Shown: positions 25,161-34,656 of the stretch, piece by piece
How the letters are laid out: the number at the start of each line of letters is the position of its first letter
How positions within the stretch are numbered: position 1 is the stretch's first letter
Source of the DNA: CBDHFQ01 sp965262565
GTDB lineage: Bacteria; Bacteroidota; Bacteroidia; J057
Length of the DNA stretch: 36,962 nucleotides
Reading direction: 5' to 3'
NCBI GenBank assembly: GCA_965262565.1
Contig: CBDHFQ010000021.1
Coordinates: forward strand, 1 to 36,962
Translations under genes and position numbers: made by a program
Notes under the pieces: generated by a model
The model's database searches: none
What the model was told of the DNA's origin: nothing
Seen by the model: only the letters and a program-made list of their open reading frames with translations

Positions 25161-26740
25161 TGCTGGATGGCGGTAGAAGTAGATTGGACAGTAGCATAAT
25201 CTCTACTGTATTGTTTACATATCATGGCTAATTCTCTGATCACTGCGTTCATGGGAAGCAGCGTCTTTTTAGCATCCTTGAATAGGCGTTGGGTGAGGTC
25301 ATTATATTGGGGTAGATCATAATAGGTCGTTTGCCAATCCCTCACCATTTTCTCATCTAATTGCTTTAATTCGGGCAATAGGTTTACCGTATCCAACTCT
25401 TCTGCGATGCTTTCTAATGCCGGAACAGCTTTAGAGGAAGGTCTCAAGAAATTCCATTTTTTTGCCTTTTGCTTCTTAAGTAGAAAGAGGATAAACACCT
25501 TAGGATCTGTTTCTGTAAGTTCGAATCCCCAAAATTCTTTCATATACTTCTTTAAACACGCTTCCATCTCCGGGTGCCAATCTTCTTCCCACATTTCATG
25601 CACGATCCAGATCACATCTCTTGTTCTCCCTACTCGTTGGATGACATCTTTTCCATGATAATTCCCTTTAGATGCATCTTTGAGCTTTTTTCGAATGTTT
25701 TCATGTAGCCGATGGGTAGCAAAGGTTAATCGCTTTTCTTTATCCTGCCCTTTTTTCTGAAAATGGTTCTTTGACACCCAGGGTATCTCTTCATATTTTA
25801 ATTCCAGCTGCCCTTTTCTTCGTTCCCATTCTTCCCTCAGGCTAAACATATGTAGGCAGGTAGACAAGGCTTTTAATTCTTCTTCGTCCGGCCCATGAAT
25901 ACACACCAGTTGAGGATGTAGAGAGGGTCGGTCGTCATCTAGTACTTTGTCTAATATTTCCTGAAACATTTCTTTTTGTTCATCTCTATCGCATCGTAAG
26001 TAGGTTTTCTCACCTACCTCCTTCTGAGATAAGACAATCTTTCTCTCGTTTATATTCCGCCAGTCAGTTATTCGCTCATCACCTAAAGATTCATCATTTC
26101 CAGCATAACGGATAACATATGGTTGGGCTAATACCTTAAGCGGTTTGTTGCGCAATCCTACTAAATCTCTGTAATAGCTGTGTGAAGATTCGTACCTACT
26201 CTCAAGATAGGACAAAGCATGAGTAAATGCATCCTTAATGGTTCTTTTATCTATTAAGGCTGAGTAGAAATTGATGGAAAATTGGGTCGCTACTTCATCT
26301 TTGACAGGCATGGTAGTTCCTATCACGATCGGAATACCTGCTTCGTGAAATGGGTTAATTTGTTCCTCTGTGGCACAAGCATTAAGAAAAACTAATCTAA
26401 GCCTGTTATTAGTAAGTCCTTTTAAGATATTCGCCAACCCTCTGGCAAACATCATGCGATCCTTTTCTTTATTAGCCAGTTCAAGCCCTCTGTTATCTCC
26501 ATGACCGCAGAAATGAAATACACTAAAGCGCTCTGATTTCGTGTGAGGGATGTTTAGAAAGTGATCCAAATCGGTGAAGAAATGCTTTTTCGCTATCACT
26601 TCTTCACTTTGGGTCATTATTCGATCAAGGGTATTAATTTCGTCTTTTACTCCTTCAAGATATCTTGCAGCATCGTGTAGATCATTCGCAGAGGTCAACC
26701 AAATCCAGGGGGTTTCCCGCACTATTACTCCTTCTCCCAT
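25157..26740 (-). CDS. CHAT-domain (caspase-like) protease protein with STAND-like C-terminal region
   Basis: Residues 1-205 are a CHAT caspase-like domain: histidine in FHFCGHGDNRG (His80) and cysteine in LRLVFLNACAT (Cys122), followed by GIPIVIGTTMPV and FSINFYSALI, all in the usual order, so the catalytic dyad is intact. The C-terminal about 300 residues (TYLRCDRDEQKEMFQEIL, then LVCIHGPDEEEL and WIVHEMWEEDW) resemble inactive STAND-type adaptor domains with a CDRxxQ motif and no Walker A; this part is inferred. It overlaps the ATPase gene by 16 bp and the membrane target gene by 4 bp, so all three are translationally coupled. CHAT proteases act as effectors in several bacterial immune and cell-death systems, which is the proposed role here. 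Confidence 0.9.
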   Translation of the reverse strand: MGEGVIVRETPWIWLTSANDLHDAARYLEGVKDEINTLDRIMTQSEEVIAKKHFFTDLDHFLNIPHTKSERFSVFHFCGHGDNRGLELANKEKDRMMFARGLANILKGLTNNRLRLVFLNACATEEQINPFHEAGIPIVIGTTMPVKDEVATQFSINFYSALIDKRTIKDAFTHALSYLESRYESSHSYYRDLVGLRNKPLKVLAQPYVIRYAGNDESLGDERITDWRNINERKIVLSQKEVGEKTYLRCDRDEQKEMFQEILDKVLDDDRPSLHPQLVCIHGPDEEELKALSTCLHMFSLREEWERRKGQLELKYEEIPWVSKNHFQKKGQDKEKRLTFATHRLHENIRKKLKDASKGNYHGKDVIQRVGRTRDVIWIVHEMWEEDWHPEMEACLKKYMKEFWGFELTETDPKVFILFLLKKQKAKKWNFLRPSSKAVPALESIAEELDTVNLLPELKQLDEKMVRDWQTTYYDLPQYNDLTQRLFKDAKKTLLPMNAVIRELAMICKQYSRDYATVQSTSTAIQQ

Positions 26741-27714
26741 CCATATTTCTTTTTAAGATTGCCCAGCAATAACTCTCTATCTTCTTTATTTTTCACTAAC
26801 ATCACATAGGAATGCATTAACTTTTCTACAATCTCTTCATCTGTAGCTCCATTATTGAGTTTGTTTAGGTCTACTTCATTTCTCTTTAAGATATGGATCC
26901 AGGAGATTAATTCGGCAGTGGCAGGCTTTTTCTTTAGTCCTGATTTGCGGACAGCCAGAAAATGATCGATGGCAGCGTCTAACATTCCCTGCTTAAACTC
27001 CTCATTTAAGGGTTGCTTGCGTTTAACGATTTCCATTAACTGCTTTTTCCCAGGAAAGGGAATATGATAATAAGCACAACGCCTTAAGAAGGCTTCAGGT
27101 AAATTTTTCTCTGAATTACTGGTTAAAATCAGCACGGGCGTATGTTCTTTATCCACGACATGGAAGAATCCCTGTTCATCCAGCTTAAGTTCACGTTGTT
27201 CTTCTTCTCTCTGAGTTGTTTCCCATGCTTCTAATTCATTTTTACTGGCTTCCTCTACCCGAAAAGATAATTTTTCAAATTCGTATAACACATCGTTAGG
27301 AAAATCTCTCGGTGCTTTATCTATTTCATCTACCAGAACGACATATCGTTGTCGGTCCGAGTCCAAAATCGCTTTTCCAAGTGCTTCAAAGCTGATGTAA
27401 TTCATGGTGTTCATTCCTCCCATGTCGACCTCGGGATCTTGTTTTCCAGCCTGGGAATCTCTAAAATGTAGGAGTGCATTATATCTATAGAGTAGATCTT
27501 TTGCTTTAGAGGTCGTTTTCGTATTGAACTTGAGGGTTTCTGTATTGAGGATATGCTTAGCGACATGATCTGCTAAACTGGTTTTCCCCGTTCCTGGCTC
27601 TCCTGTCAGTAATAAAGGTACCTTTAAATCCAAAGCTACCTCTATTGCAGCTTTCAATGCGTTATCTAAGATGTAATCCTCTTCTTGACCTGAATGATTA
27701 TTGCGGGCTTCCAT
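26725..27714 (-). CDS. MoxR-like AAA+ ATPase
   Basis: A 329-residue AAA+ ATPase with Walker A GEPGTGKTS (38-46), Walker B VVLVDEIDKAP (125-135), sensor-1 asparagine in LTSNSEKN (Asn200), the arginine-finger region AFLRRC (208-213) and a C-terminal lid helix bundle. The pattern and size are those of MoxR-type ATPases, which act as chaperone-like switches together with vWA proteins. The vWA-like domain of the downstream membrane protein is the natural partner. It is the first gene of the operon and overlaps the CHAT gene. A charged insert (SKNELEAWETTQREEEQREL) between Walker B and sensor 1 is longer than usual. Confidence 0.92.
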   Translation of the reverse strand: MEARNNHSGQEEDYILDNALKAAIEVALDLKVPLLLTGEPGTGKTSLADHVAKHILNTETLKFNTKTTSKAKDLLYRYNALLHFRDSQAGKQDPEVDMGGMNTMNYISFEALGKAILDSDRQRYVVLVDEIDKAPRDFPNDVLYEFEKLSFRVEEASKNELEAWETTQREEEQRELKLDEQGFFHVVDKEHTPVLILTSNSEKNLPEAFLRRCAYYHIPFPGKKQLMEIVKRKQPLNEEFKQGMLDAAIDHFLAVRKSGLKKKPATAELISWIHILKRNEVDLNKLNNGATDEEIVEKLMHSYVMLVKNKEDRELLLGNLKKKYGWEKE

Positions 27715-27912
27715 TTATGTGAATTAGCTTAATGTTCACCCAATATAAACAAGATCAATATGAAATCAATACATTTTGTGAAATGATATTTATTTATTCC
27801 CGCACTCCACCTCACATATTCCTCACATCTCCTACATTCTCCTCTTTATATTATCATGTAGAAGGCCCGAATTAATCAAGAAATATGTTCCATCCCATCC
27901 CTACTTCCTTCT

Positions 27913-29316
27913 TTACTCTATATCTCGTATGACCTCCCGAATCTCCACCATATACACCTGTCGCCCATCTCCTCCATGCGTAGAATCGAACAACACATAT
28001 TTCCCATCACTACTGCTTTTGGGATGTAGATCGCAACGCCACTCTCCACTATATTCCGCTGGTTCGTGAAATGTACCAAGGCTTACTTTTTTGTTCGTTG
28101 GCACATGAAATACATACAACTCCTGTAAGCGATCTCCTCCTAAAGGATAGGTATCGTTGAGAATCCACTCATAAGCAGTTCCCGAAACATAGGTATTATG
28201 CCCATTATGTGTCATGATGTCTTCCCCTACTGAATAATAATCTTTGCTTCGATCGTTAAACACATAAAATCCGGCTGTCTCTCTATCTTCAGGAACCGCC
28301 CAGGCGCAAATCTCCTCCGTTCCTTTCCATATAAAGTGAGAAAATTGTCCACTGTTGTTCAGCAAATATAGGTTGGCCCCATTTATATCTGCTGTAATGG
28401 CTCTCGTAGAATATACACTGCTAAATCCTTTCTTCTGATATGCTGGATGCTGTGTTACAAATTCCCGCATGTCCTCTATATCAGCTACGGGCCTGGATCT
28501 ATTGAGAAAAATGAATCGATCCCCAGCAGGATTGATCAACAAATGATTAAACCAATGAAAATCTGAAGCATAGGTAGACGCTACTCCTCCTAACTTAGCA
28601 ATATCAGCATAAGAAATAATGAGTTCAGAATCCCCTGTTTGTAGGTTCATTTTGTAAATTCCTTCTTGTGTCGGTGCTTTTTCCCACTCTTTAGCTGAAG
28701 AACTAGCATATCCATAGCCAGGACGAAAAAATTGTAGTCGATCAAAATCCACACATAATGCAAAGGTCCCGTCTGGACTTAAGGTGTAAATCGCTTTGGG
28801 TAATATTCTCATCTCCCCCGTCTTTACATTATACACTCTACTAATAACACCATTTTCTCCTCTATCATTCCATATAACTTCCTCCTCCGATCCTGGAATC
28901 CACTGAAGCATACAGGTTTGCTGCCAACTCCAAGCTGTGGTAGTTCCTATTTCCGTCCACTTGTTGTTTTTTGTTAGGTCAATGATGCCTATTCGCAATG
29001 TATCTTCTACCTGAGGGGAGCGAAAAAAATGATCTCCTTCACAAGCTAATACATATCGTCCTGTAGGGTCAACTTGCAACTTATCATAATACCCAAACCA
29101 ATGTTGCTTAGGTCCGCTCGTCAATTTTACTACCACCAAAGAATCGGAAGGATGATTAGCCAGAATAGAGGTAGAATACTGTTCGTTCCAAACATACGCA
29201 TGATCGCTATCATCCATCGGCAGAAAACTGGACAGGAACAGTGGAAACATTAATACTGCGTACATTCTGGATGGCCTTAGGAAATATTTTCTAGATGGGT
29301 TCTGTAGAAAGAGCAT
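27913..29316 (-). CDS. exported beta-propeller protein of unknown function
   Basis: A 467-residue protein with an N-terminal hydrophobic segment (MYAVLMFPLFLSSFLP). ATG at 29263-29265 would give the more normal signal peptide than the longer frame. The rest shows repeated propeller-blade patterns: HWFGYYDKLQVDPTGRYVLA, then YTLSPDGTFALCVDFDRLQF, GGDRLQELYVF and CDLHPKSSSDGKYVLFDSTHGG. The FGYYDK and HGG motifs recall TolB-like or oligogalacturonate-lyase-like propellers, which suggests carbohydrate binding or cleavage, but I cannot assign a reaction. It is on the same strand as the DGR operon, about 200 bases upstream, and could share transcription, though functional linkage is not evident. 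Confidence 0.72.
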   Translation of the reverse strand: MLFLQNPSRKYFLRPSRMYAVLMFPLFLSSFLPMDDSDHAYVWNEQYSTSILANHPSDSLVVVKLTSGPKQHWFGYYDKLQVDPTGRYVLACEGDHFFRSPQVEDTLRIGIIDLTKNNKWTEIGTTTAWSWQQTCMLQWIPGSEEEVIWNDRGENGVISRVYNVKTGEMRILPKAIYTLSPDGTFALCVDFDRLQFFRPGYGYASSSAKEWEKAPTQEGIYKMNLQTGDSELIISYADIAKLGGVASTYASDFHWFNHLLINPAGDRFIFLNRSRPVADIEDMREFVTQHPAYQKKGFSSVYSTRAITADINGANLYLLNNSGQFSHFIWKGTEEICAWAVPEDRETAGFYVFNDRSKDYYSVGEDIMTHNGHNTYVSGTAYEWILNDTYPLGGDRLQELYVFHVPTNKKVSLGTFHEPAEYSGEWRCDLHPKSSSDGKYVLFDSTHGGDGRQVYMVEIREVIRDIE

Positions 29317-29674
29317 GATGATGAGGGTTTTATTGTCTTAAAATAGCTCATTCCTGCTTAAGATCAGAAGCTTAATATGAATAAATTGATTCTGGCCAAC
29401 TTGCGTAACTTCCAGCTATATATATTTCCATTAATGGATCTCTACAGCTAACTCATACCAATTAACACAATACTCACAAATGTCAACTCCTACCCTCCAT
29501 TCAGCCAGTCGTTCGTAAATCCGGTACTAATTATTTGGGAATAATGAACAAAAATTGCATATTGAATTTATCACAAAATTATAACGTTTTTGCCTATGAT
29601 TTATTAATTACTTATCCCAAAAATCATTAAATCTTAAAATTGAATTAGCTTTACGATATATTACAGAATCCTAA

Positions 29675-29682
29675 TACTTTTG
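29675..29682 (+). promoter_or_regulatory. candidate Bacteroidota -7 element for susC/susD
   Basis: TACTTTTG matches the TAnnTTTG pattern of the primary sigma factor of Bacteroidota. The TTTA about 20 bases upstream is only a weak -33 match. It predicts a leader of about 145 bases before the ATG at 29836. Confidence 0.4.
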
Positions 29683-29721
29683 AGTTCAATCGCAGAATTA
29701 TTCGGATGTAAGTAGTATGTA

Positions 29722-29792
29722 GGACGGATTAACAATGTCGTCCGCAAAGGAATCTTTTGATTCCACTTCAGGTGCCTATGTTCATAGGCACC
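29722..29792 (+). promoter_or_regulatory. three consecutive hairpins in the susC leader
   Basis: GGACG/CGTCC (from 29722), GGAATC/GATTCC around TTTT (29749-29764), and a perfect 22-base palindrome GGTGCCTATG-TT-CATAGGCACC (29771-29792) that ends 44 bases before the SusC start. They could form an attenuator, a riboregulator site or an operator. No known riboswitch was recognised. Confidence 0.5.
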
Positions 29793-29835
29793 CTAATGTG
29801 CTATTAATATTGTTGTAACTTAAACTCCTTTACTG

Positions 29836-32800
29836 ATGAAAAAACTTATGCTATGGGCCATCGCGGCCTTCATGGTACTGCCTTTATATGCCCAACGCAA
29901 CATAAGCGGTACCATTACCTCATTCTCTAGTGGAGAACCGCTCGTAGGCGTCTCCGTCCTCATCAAAGGAACTACCATCGGTTCCTTATCAGATGGCCAA
30001 GGCCAATATACGGTCGAAGTACCCAGTGATGCGGACACCTTAGTCTTCTCTTACATTGGTTTCGAAACCCTGGCGCAAAACATCGAGGGAAAATCTACCA
30101 TAGATGTTAGCCTGTCGGAAAGTAATCTCGCCTTAGATGAAGTAGTCATTACCGCGCTGGGAATTGAAACGCTATCGGATAATTTCGGTTCTTCCAGTGC
30201 GAAAGTGGAAGGAACCCCGATCGTAAGCTCAGGAGAAACAGGGGTCTTGAATGGTTTGCAGGGAAAAGCTGCCGGAGTGAGAATAACCCGTAGATCCGGT
30301 GATCCTGGCGCTGGTTCCTTTATCCAAATCAGAGGGGCCAGTACGATTACCGGTGCTTCCGAACCGCTCATCATCCTGGATGGAATTCCTATTAGCAATT
30401 CGGAAATTGCTGGATCGCAAGGGTCTACGGCCGGAGTAAGCCAACAATCACGCTTAAATGACATTAATCCAGATGATATAGAGTCTGTTCAAATCCTAAA
30501 AGGCGCTTCCGCTGCTGCCCTTTGGGGTTCACGCGCTGCTAATGGCGTGATTTATATTCGTACAAAGTCCGGGAAAGCAGGAAAACTCAATATCAATTTC
30601 CGATCCACAGGTTCGATTGACAAAATCACCATCAGACAGCCGCTACAAACTAAATTTGGTCAAGGATCGGGAGGAGCATACAGTCCTACGGCCTCTCAAT
30701 CCTGGGGAGATAAAATCTCTGACAGAAGTGGAGGTCCCGACGTATTTGACACTTCCGGCCAGTTTTTCGAAGCAGCAGATGGAACGCGTTATTATCCTGT
30801 CCTGGAAAAGAATTCTACCGAAGTACACTCAGAAGATAATTTCGATGAAATATTCGGTACGGGATTTTTCATCGATAATAACCTGAGCTTTAGTGGTGGA
30901 AATGAAAAATCTACCTTCTTTGTATCCTTGGCAGATCTCTATCAGCAAGGAATCGTTCGCGAAAATAGTGATTATCGAAGAAGCTCGGTAAGGTTGAACA
31001 TTGATCATAAATTCAACAACTGGCTTAGGGTAAAAGGGAAGTCCGCCTACATTCGAACGGATTCTGATCGTACGCAGCAAAACTCGAACTTGAATGGTAT
31101 TTATTTAGGCCTTCTACGTACAGCTCCTGACTTTGACAATACTGATTATCAGGGAGATTATTATCCAGATGAAGCTTCTGCTCCTGTGATTAACCGCCAG
31201 CGTTCTTATCGTCGCTATCTGGCTAATGCAGAAAACCCCATTTACAATAATCCTCTTTGGACCATTAATGAACTTATCAACAGCTCTTTGGTCGATCGCT
31301 TTATCACCAGTGCAGAAATCCAGATAGACCCTACGAATTGGCTTACTTTAACAACCAGAGGGGGAGTGGATTTTTATGAAGACTTTAGGGCAACTAAATT
31401 TCCTGTTCACTCTGCGGGTGCTAATTCCTCAGGGAGATACATTGAAGAGTTGATCAGAGAAAGAGAATTTAATTTTGATGTTTTCGGACGTGTCTATAAA
31501 AGCATTACTCCTGATCTTTCTTTCAGCCTAATTTCTGGCTTTAACATCAATGACAGGAAGTACCTGAGAATAGGTGCTAATATGCAAAACTTCATCCTTC
31601 AATTTGGTCCGAATGACTTTTCTAATGCCTTGCCGGAAGACGTTACTGCCATTGATTTTGAATCTACCAGGCGTACTGCCCGTTGGTACAACACCCTTAA
31701 CCTCGGCTTCAAAGATATGATTTACCTAGATCTGGCAGGAGCCTTCGAATCTGCATCTACCTTTGGAGAATTATCCGACCAAACGTTTTTCTATCCTTCT
31801 GGTACCTTGGCATGGAAATTTACAGAATTGGACGGCCTCAAAGGACGTAACTTTTTATCCTTCGGTAAATTGCGATTTGCTTATGGAGAAGTGGGGGTAC
31901 AGCCAGCCGTATATAGAACAAGAACGACCTTTGTAAGTGCCAGTACAGGAACAGGTTGGGGTGATTTACTGGATGCAGGATTTTACGGGGGTGGTTTCGA
32001 GCAGGATGACAGACAAGGTAATCCAAGCATAGAACCAGAGCGAAAAACGGAATGGGAAGTAGGGACGGATCTTCGCTTTTTCCAGGATCGATTGAAGATT
32101 ACGGCTACTTATTATCAAAACAACATAGATGGATTGTTATTTGATGTATTGGTAGCTCCTTCTACGGGATTCCTCGAAAAGTATGACAATGCCGGGAAAA
32201 TGGAGAATAAGGGGATAGAACTTGATGCTTCATACACCTTCCTCAACAAAAGAGACTGGAACGCTGATGTATACCTTAACTTTAATCGCAACAGAAATGA
32301 GGTGATTAGCCTGTCAGGAACAGAATCTATCTTACTTGCAGGATTTACGAATGCTGGAACCAGAGCGGTTCCCGGCCAGCAGTTAGGTGTCATTTGGGGA
32401 GGCTTATGGGAAAGAAATGAGCAAGGAAATCTGGTATTAGATGAAAATGGCTTCCCTATGCCTGCCGCAGAAGCTGGAATTTACGGAGATCCTAATCCAG
32501 ATTGGCGTGGAGGTGCAGGAGTGAATGTAAGTTGGAGAAATCTTAGGCTTCATGTTTTAGTTGAAACCTTTCAGGGAGCTGATTTTAGTTCTGCTACGAG
32601 AGGGGTATTATACACTTTTGGGGTACACGAGGATAATGGTAATGAAGTCATTCCAGCCACAGATCTCAGAAACTATGATGGAGATATTATCCCTGCAGGT
32701 CAATTGGTTAGAGGAAATATAGAGGATTTCGGGGCAGGTCCGGTATTATTAGATCAGGCGTGGTATACGACCCTGGGGAGTGGGTTTGGATCTGTGAGAG

Positions 32801-33060
32801 AGCAATTCGTCGAAGATGGCTCATGGACCAGATTACGTGAAGTTACGCTGGGCTATACGCTTAAAACTCCTTGGCTAAAGGAAAAATTGAAGTTACAATC
32901 CGTAGAATTAAGCGCTACGGGAAGAAATTTGGTCCTTTGGACAGATTTGGTAGGCGTAGATCCTGAAACCAGCCTTACAGGTGGCTTTGGACAGGGATTG
33001 GAATACTTTACGAATCCAGGAACTCAATCGTATCTCTTTACTCTTAAAATCAATTATTAA
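29836..33060 (+). CDS. SusC/RagA-type TonB-dependent outer-membrane transporter
   Basis: A 1074-residue outer-membrane protein. It has a signal peptide (MLWAIAAFMVLPLYAQ), an N-terminal carboxypeptidase-D-regulatory-like domain (about 21-105, ISGTITSFSSGEPLVGVSV), a TonB-box-like region, and a plug domain (about 120-245) with GLQGKAAGVRI, IRGASTITGASEPLIILDG and the SusC-family signature around DIESVQILKGASAAALWGSRA. A 22-strand-type barrel then runs to a C-terminal aromatic strand (TQSYLFTLKINY). It imports oligomeric nutrients as a complex with the SusD lipoprotein encoded 21 bases downstream. The substrate is not evident because no polysaccharide-degrading genes are adjacent. Confidence 0.95.
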   Translation: MKKLMLWAIAAFMVLPLYAQRNISGTITSFSSGEPLVGVSVLIKGTTIGSLSDGQGQYTVEVPSDADTLVFSYIGFETLAQNIEGKSTIDVSLSESNLALDEVVITALGIETLSDNFGSSSAKVEGTPIVSSGETGVLNGLQGKAAGVRITRRSGDPGAGSFIQIRGASTITGASEPLIILDGIPISNSEIAGSQGSTAGVSQQSRLNDINPDDIESVQILKGASAAALWGSRAANGVIYIRTKSGKAGKLNINFRSTGSIDKITIRQPLQTKFGQGSGGAYSPTASQSWGDKISDRSGGPDVFDTSGQFFEAADGTRYYPVLEKNSTEVHSEDNFDEIFGTGFFIDNNLSFSGGNEKSTFFVSLADLYQQGIVRENSDYRRSSVRLNIDHKFNNWLRVKGKSAYIRTDSDRTQQNSNLNGIYLGLLRTAPDFDNTDYQGDYYPDEASAPVINRQRSYRRYLANAENPIYNNPLWTINELINSSLVDRFITSAEIQIDPTNWLTLTTRGGVDFYEDFRATKFPVHSAGANSSGRYIEELIREREFNFDVFGRVYKSITPDLSFSLISGFNINDRKYLRIGANMQNFILQFGPNDFSNALPEDVTAIDFESTRRTARWYNTLNLGFKDMIYLDLAGAFESASTFGELSDQTFFYPSGTLAWKFTELDGLKGRNFLSFGKLRFAYGEVGVQPAVYRTRTTFVSASTGTGWGDLLDAGFYGGGFEQDDRQGNPSIEPERKTEWEVGTDLRFFQDRLKITATYYQNNIDGLLFDVLVAPSTGFLEKYDNAGKMENKGIELDASYTFLNKRDWNADVYLNFNRNRNEVISLSGTESILLAGFTNAGTRAVPGQQLGVIWGGLWERNEQGNLVLDENGFPMPAAEAGIYGDPNPDWRGGAGVNVSWRNLRLHVLVETFQGADFSSATRGVLYTFGVHEDNGNEVIPATDLRNYDGDIIPAGQLVRGNIEDFGAGPVLLDQAWYTTLGSGFGSVREQFVEDGSWTRLREVTLGYTLKTPWLKEKLKLQSVELSATGRNLVLWTDLVGVDPETSLTGGFGQGLEYFTNPGTQSYLFTLKINY

Positions 33061-33081
33061 TCATCAAAATTGTCTCGATAA

Positions 33082-34569
33082 ATGAAAAGCTTATATAGAT
33101 ATTTTTGCTGTTGTATGATCATCTTTTCCATGATATCATGTGAAGACATCGTTGATGATCTTAATGTTGATCCCAATAATGCCACAGATGCTCCTGATCC
33201 GCTTGTATTAACTGCAGCTCAGATAGCCCAGGCGGTAGTGTTCGAAGGACATGCGAACCGAGTGATCTGTATGTGGTCGGGATATTTCAATGGTGCGGAT
33301 CGTCAGTATAATGATTATGCCCTATATAATGTAAATGCAGGAAACTTTAATACTGCCTGGAACAACGTATTTCAGGGAACTTTGGCTCAGACAAGGCTGA
33401 TTGTGAGCAGGGCTGGAGAAACGGGAGAAAGACAAATTGCCGGAATAGCTAAACTGACGGAGGCGAGTGCGATTCTTACGGCCACGCAAAGGTGGGGAGA
33501 TTTACCTTTCACTGAAGCAGTAGATATAGAGAATGAAAGTCCGGTGTTTGATGACCAAGTTAGTACACTTTATCCTTCTTTATTGGCCTTAATCGATAAT
33601 GCGATGGCGGACCTCCAATCAGGAGAGGGATCCTCTCCCGGAAGTGCTGACATCTATTTTGGAGGGGAAGCAGATAAGTGGATTGCGGTAGCCCATAGTT
33701 TGAAAGCACGTATTTACATGGATTTGCAAGATTATACAAATGCGTATGCGGAAGCTCAACAAGGAGTTGCTGATCCAGCTGACGATATGATTACGCCTCA
33801 TGGAACGATTAATGACGGAAATACGAACACGGTGTACGATTTTCTGGTTGCCAGTCGTGCCGGAGATATGGATGCTGGGGTAGGGGAAGATAGTGAGGGA
33901 GGTCAGGTGTTAGCTGCAGATCTGTTGGACCCTATTGAACCAGAGTATCGCGGAAATACCAAAACAGATGAAACGGCAAGATTTAATTTTGTCTATCTGG
34001 ATGCGGGAGATGATAGCTTTACCGGCCGCCTCGAACCTAATTATTGGTCTCTGGCTACTAGCAATGCGTATAACGGATTATTCGGAATAGATGCCGGTTT
34101 CAGGGTAGTTACTTTTGCAGAAAATGTACTTACGCTGGCAGAAGCAGGCTTCAGAAGTCAGGGATTTGCAACGGGATTACAGCATTTGAATGAGTTTAGA
34201 AGTTATATGGCTACGGGAGGTTACATCGATCAAACTGTCCTAGATCAATTTACCTTTTTGTATGAACCCTATACCCCTGAGGATTTTGATGTGGGAGGTG
34301 TGGCCAATGATCTGGGATTGCCTTCTGAAGATGCCCTCTTATATGAAATTCTGGAGGAGCGCTATGTCACTTTTATCGGCACCTCCCTTGGGTGGAATGA
34401 TTTGAGGAGAACACAAAATGATGCGGTAAAAATTGATTGGACCTTAGTCCTAAACAGAGGCTCCCAGCTTCCCCAAAGAATTATCTATGGTCAGGACGAG
34501 TTGAATTCTAACCTAAACGCTCCTAATCCTGTCCCTGCTGTTTTTGATGCAATAGACATTTATCAGTAG
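33082..34569 (+). CDS. SusD/RagB-type nutrient-binding lipoprotein
   Basis: A 495-residue lipoprotein with signal MKSLYRYFCCCMIIFSMISC (Cys20 lipid anchor, lipobox MISC). It has the SusD pattern: LNVDPNNATDAPDPLVLTAAQ at the start, helical TPR-like repeats (FNTAWNNVFQGTLAQTR; KWIAVAHSLKARIYMDLQDY) and a C-terminal ILEERYVTFIGTSLGWNDLRR segment typical of the SusD-like superfamily. It sits as a lid on the SusC transporter at the cell surface. Co-transcribed with the SusC gene (21-bp gap) and followed by a strong hairpin terminator at 34603. Confidence 0.93.
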   Translation: MKSLYRYFCCCMIIFSMISCEDIVDDLNVDPNNATDAPDPLVLTAAQIAQAVVFEGHANRVICMWSGYFNGADRQYNDYALYNVNAGNFNTAWNNVFQGTLAQTRLIVSRAGETGERQIAGIAKLTEASAILTATQRWGDLPFTEAVDIENESPVFDDQVSTLYPSLLALIDNAMADLQSGEGSSPGSADIYFGGEADKWIAVAHSLKARIYMDLQDYTNAYAEAQQGVADPADDMITPHGTINDGNTNTVYDFLVASRAGDMDAGVGEDSEGGQVLAADLLDPIEPEYRGNTKTDETARFNFVYLDAGDDSFTGRLEPNYWSLATSNAYNGLFGIDAGFRVVTFAENVLTLAEAGFRSQGFATGLQHLNEFRSYMATGGYIDQTVLDQFTFLYEPYTPEDFDVGGVANDLGLPSEDALLYEILEERYVTFIGTSLGWNDLRRTQNDAVKIDWTLVLNRGSQLPQRIIYGQDELNSNLNAPNPVPAVFDAIDIYQ

Positions 34570-34602
34570 CATATTGATCATTTGTTGAAGTGAGTTTTTT
34601 CG

Positions 34603-34635
34603 GAGGATGGCCAATGATGAGCCATCCTCATTTTT
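34603..34635 (+). terminator. terminator after susD
   Basis: GAGGATGGC (34603-34611) and GCCATCCTC (34621-34629) form a perfect 9-bp stem with a 9-base loop, followed by a T-tract at 34631-34635. Confidence 0.8.
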
Positions 34636-34656
34636 AATGAAATGTTCTAATAATCA

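Larger units (their letters stand above)
29317..29835. other. divergent intergenic region upstream of the SusC gene
   Basis: About 520 bases without a gene, AT-rich. It serves as the upstream region of both the propeller gene (-) and the SusC/SusD genes (+). A candidate promoter (29675) and three hairpins in the likely SusC leader are listed separately. Confidence 0.5.
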
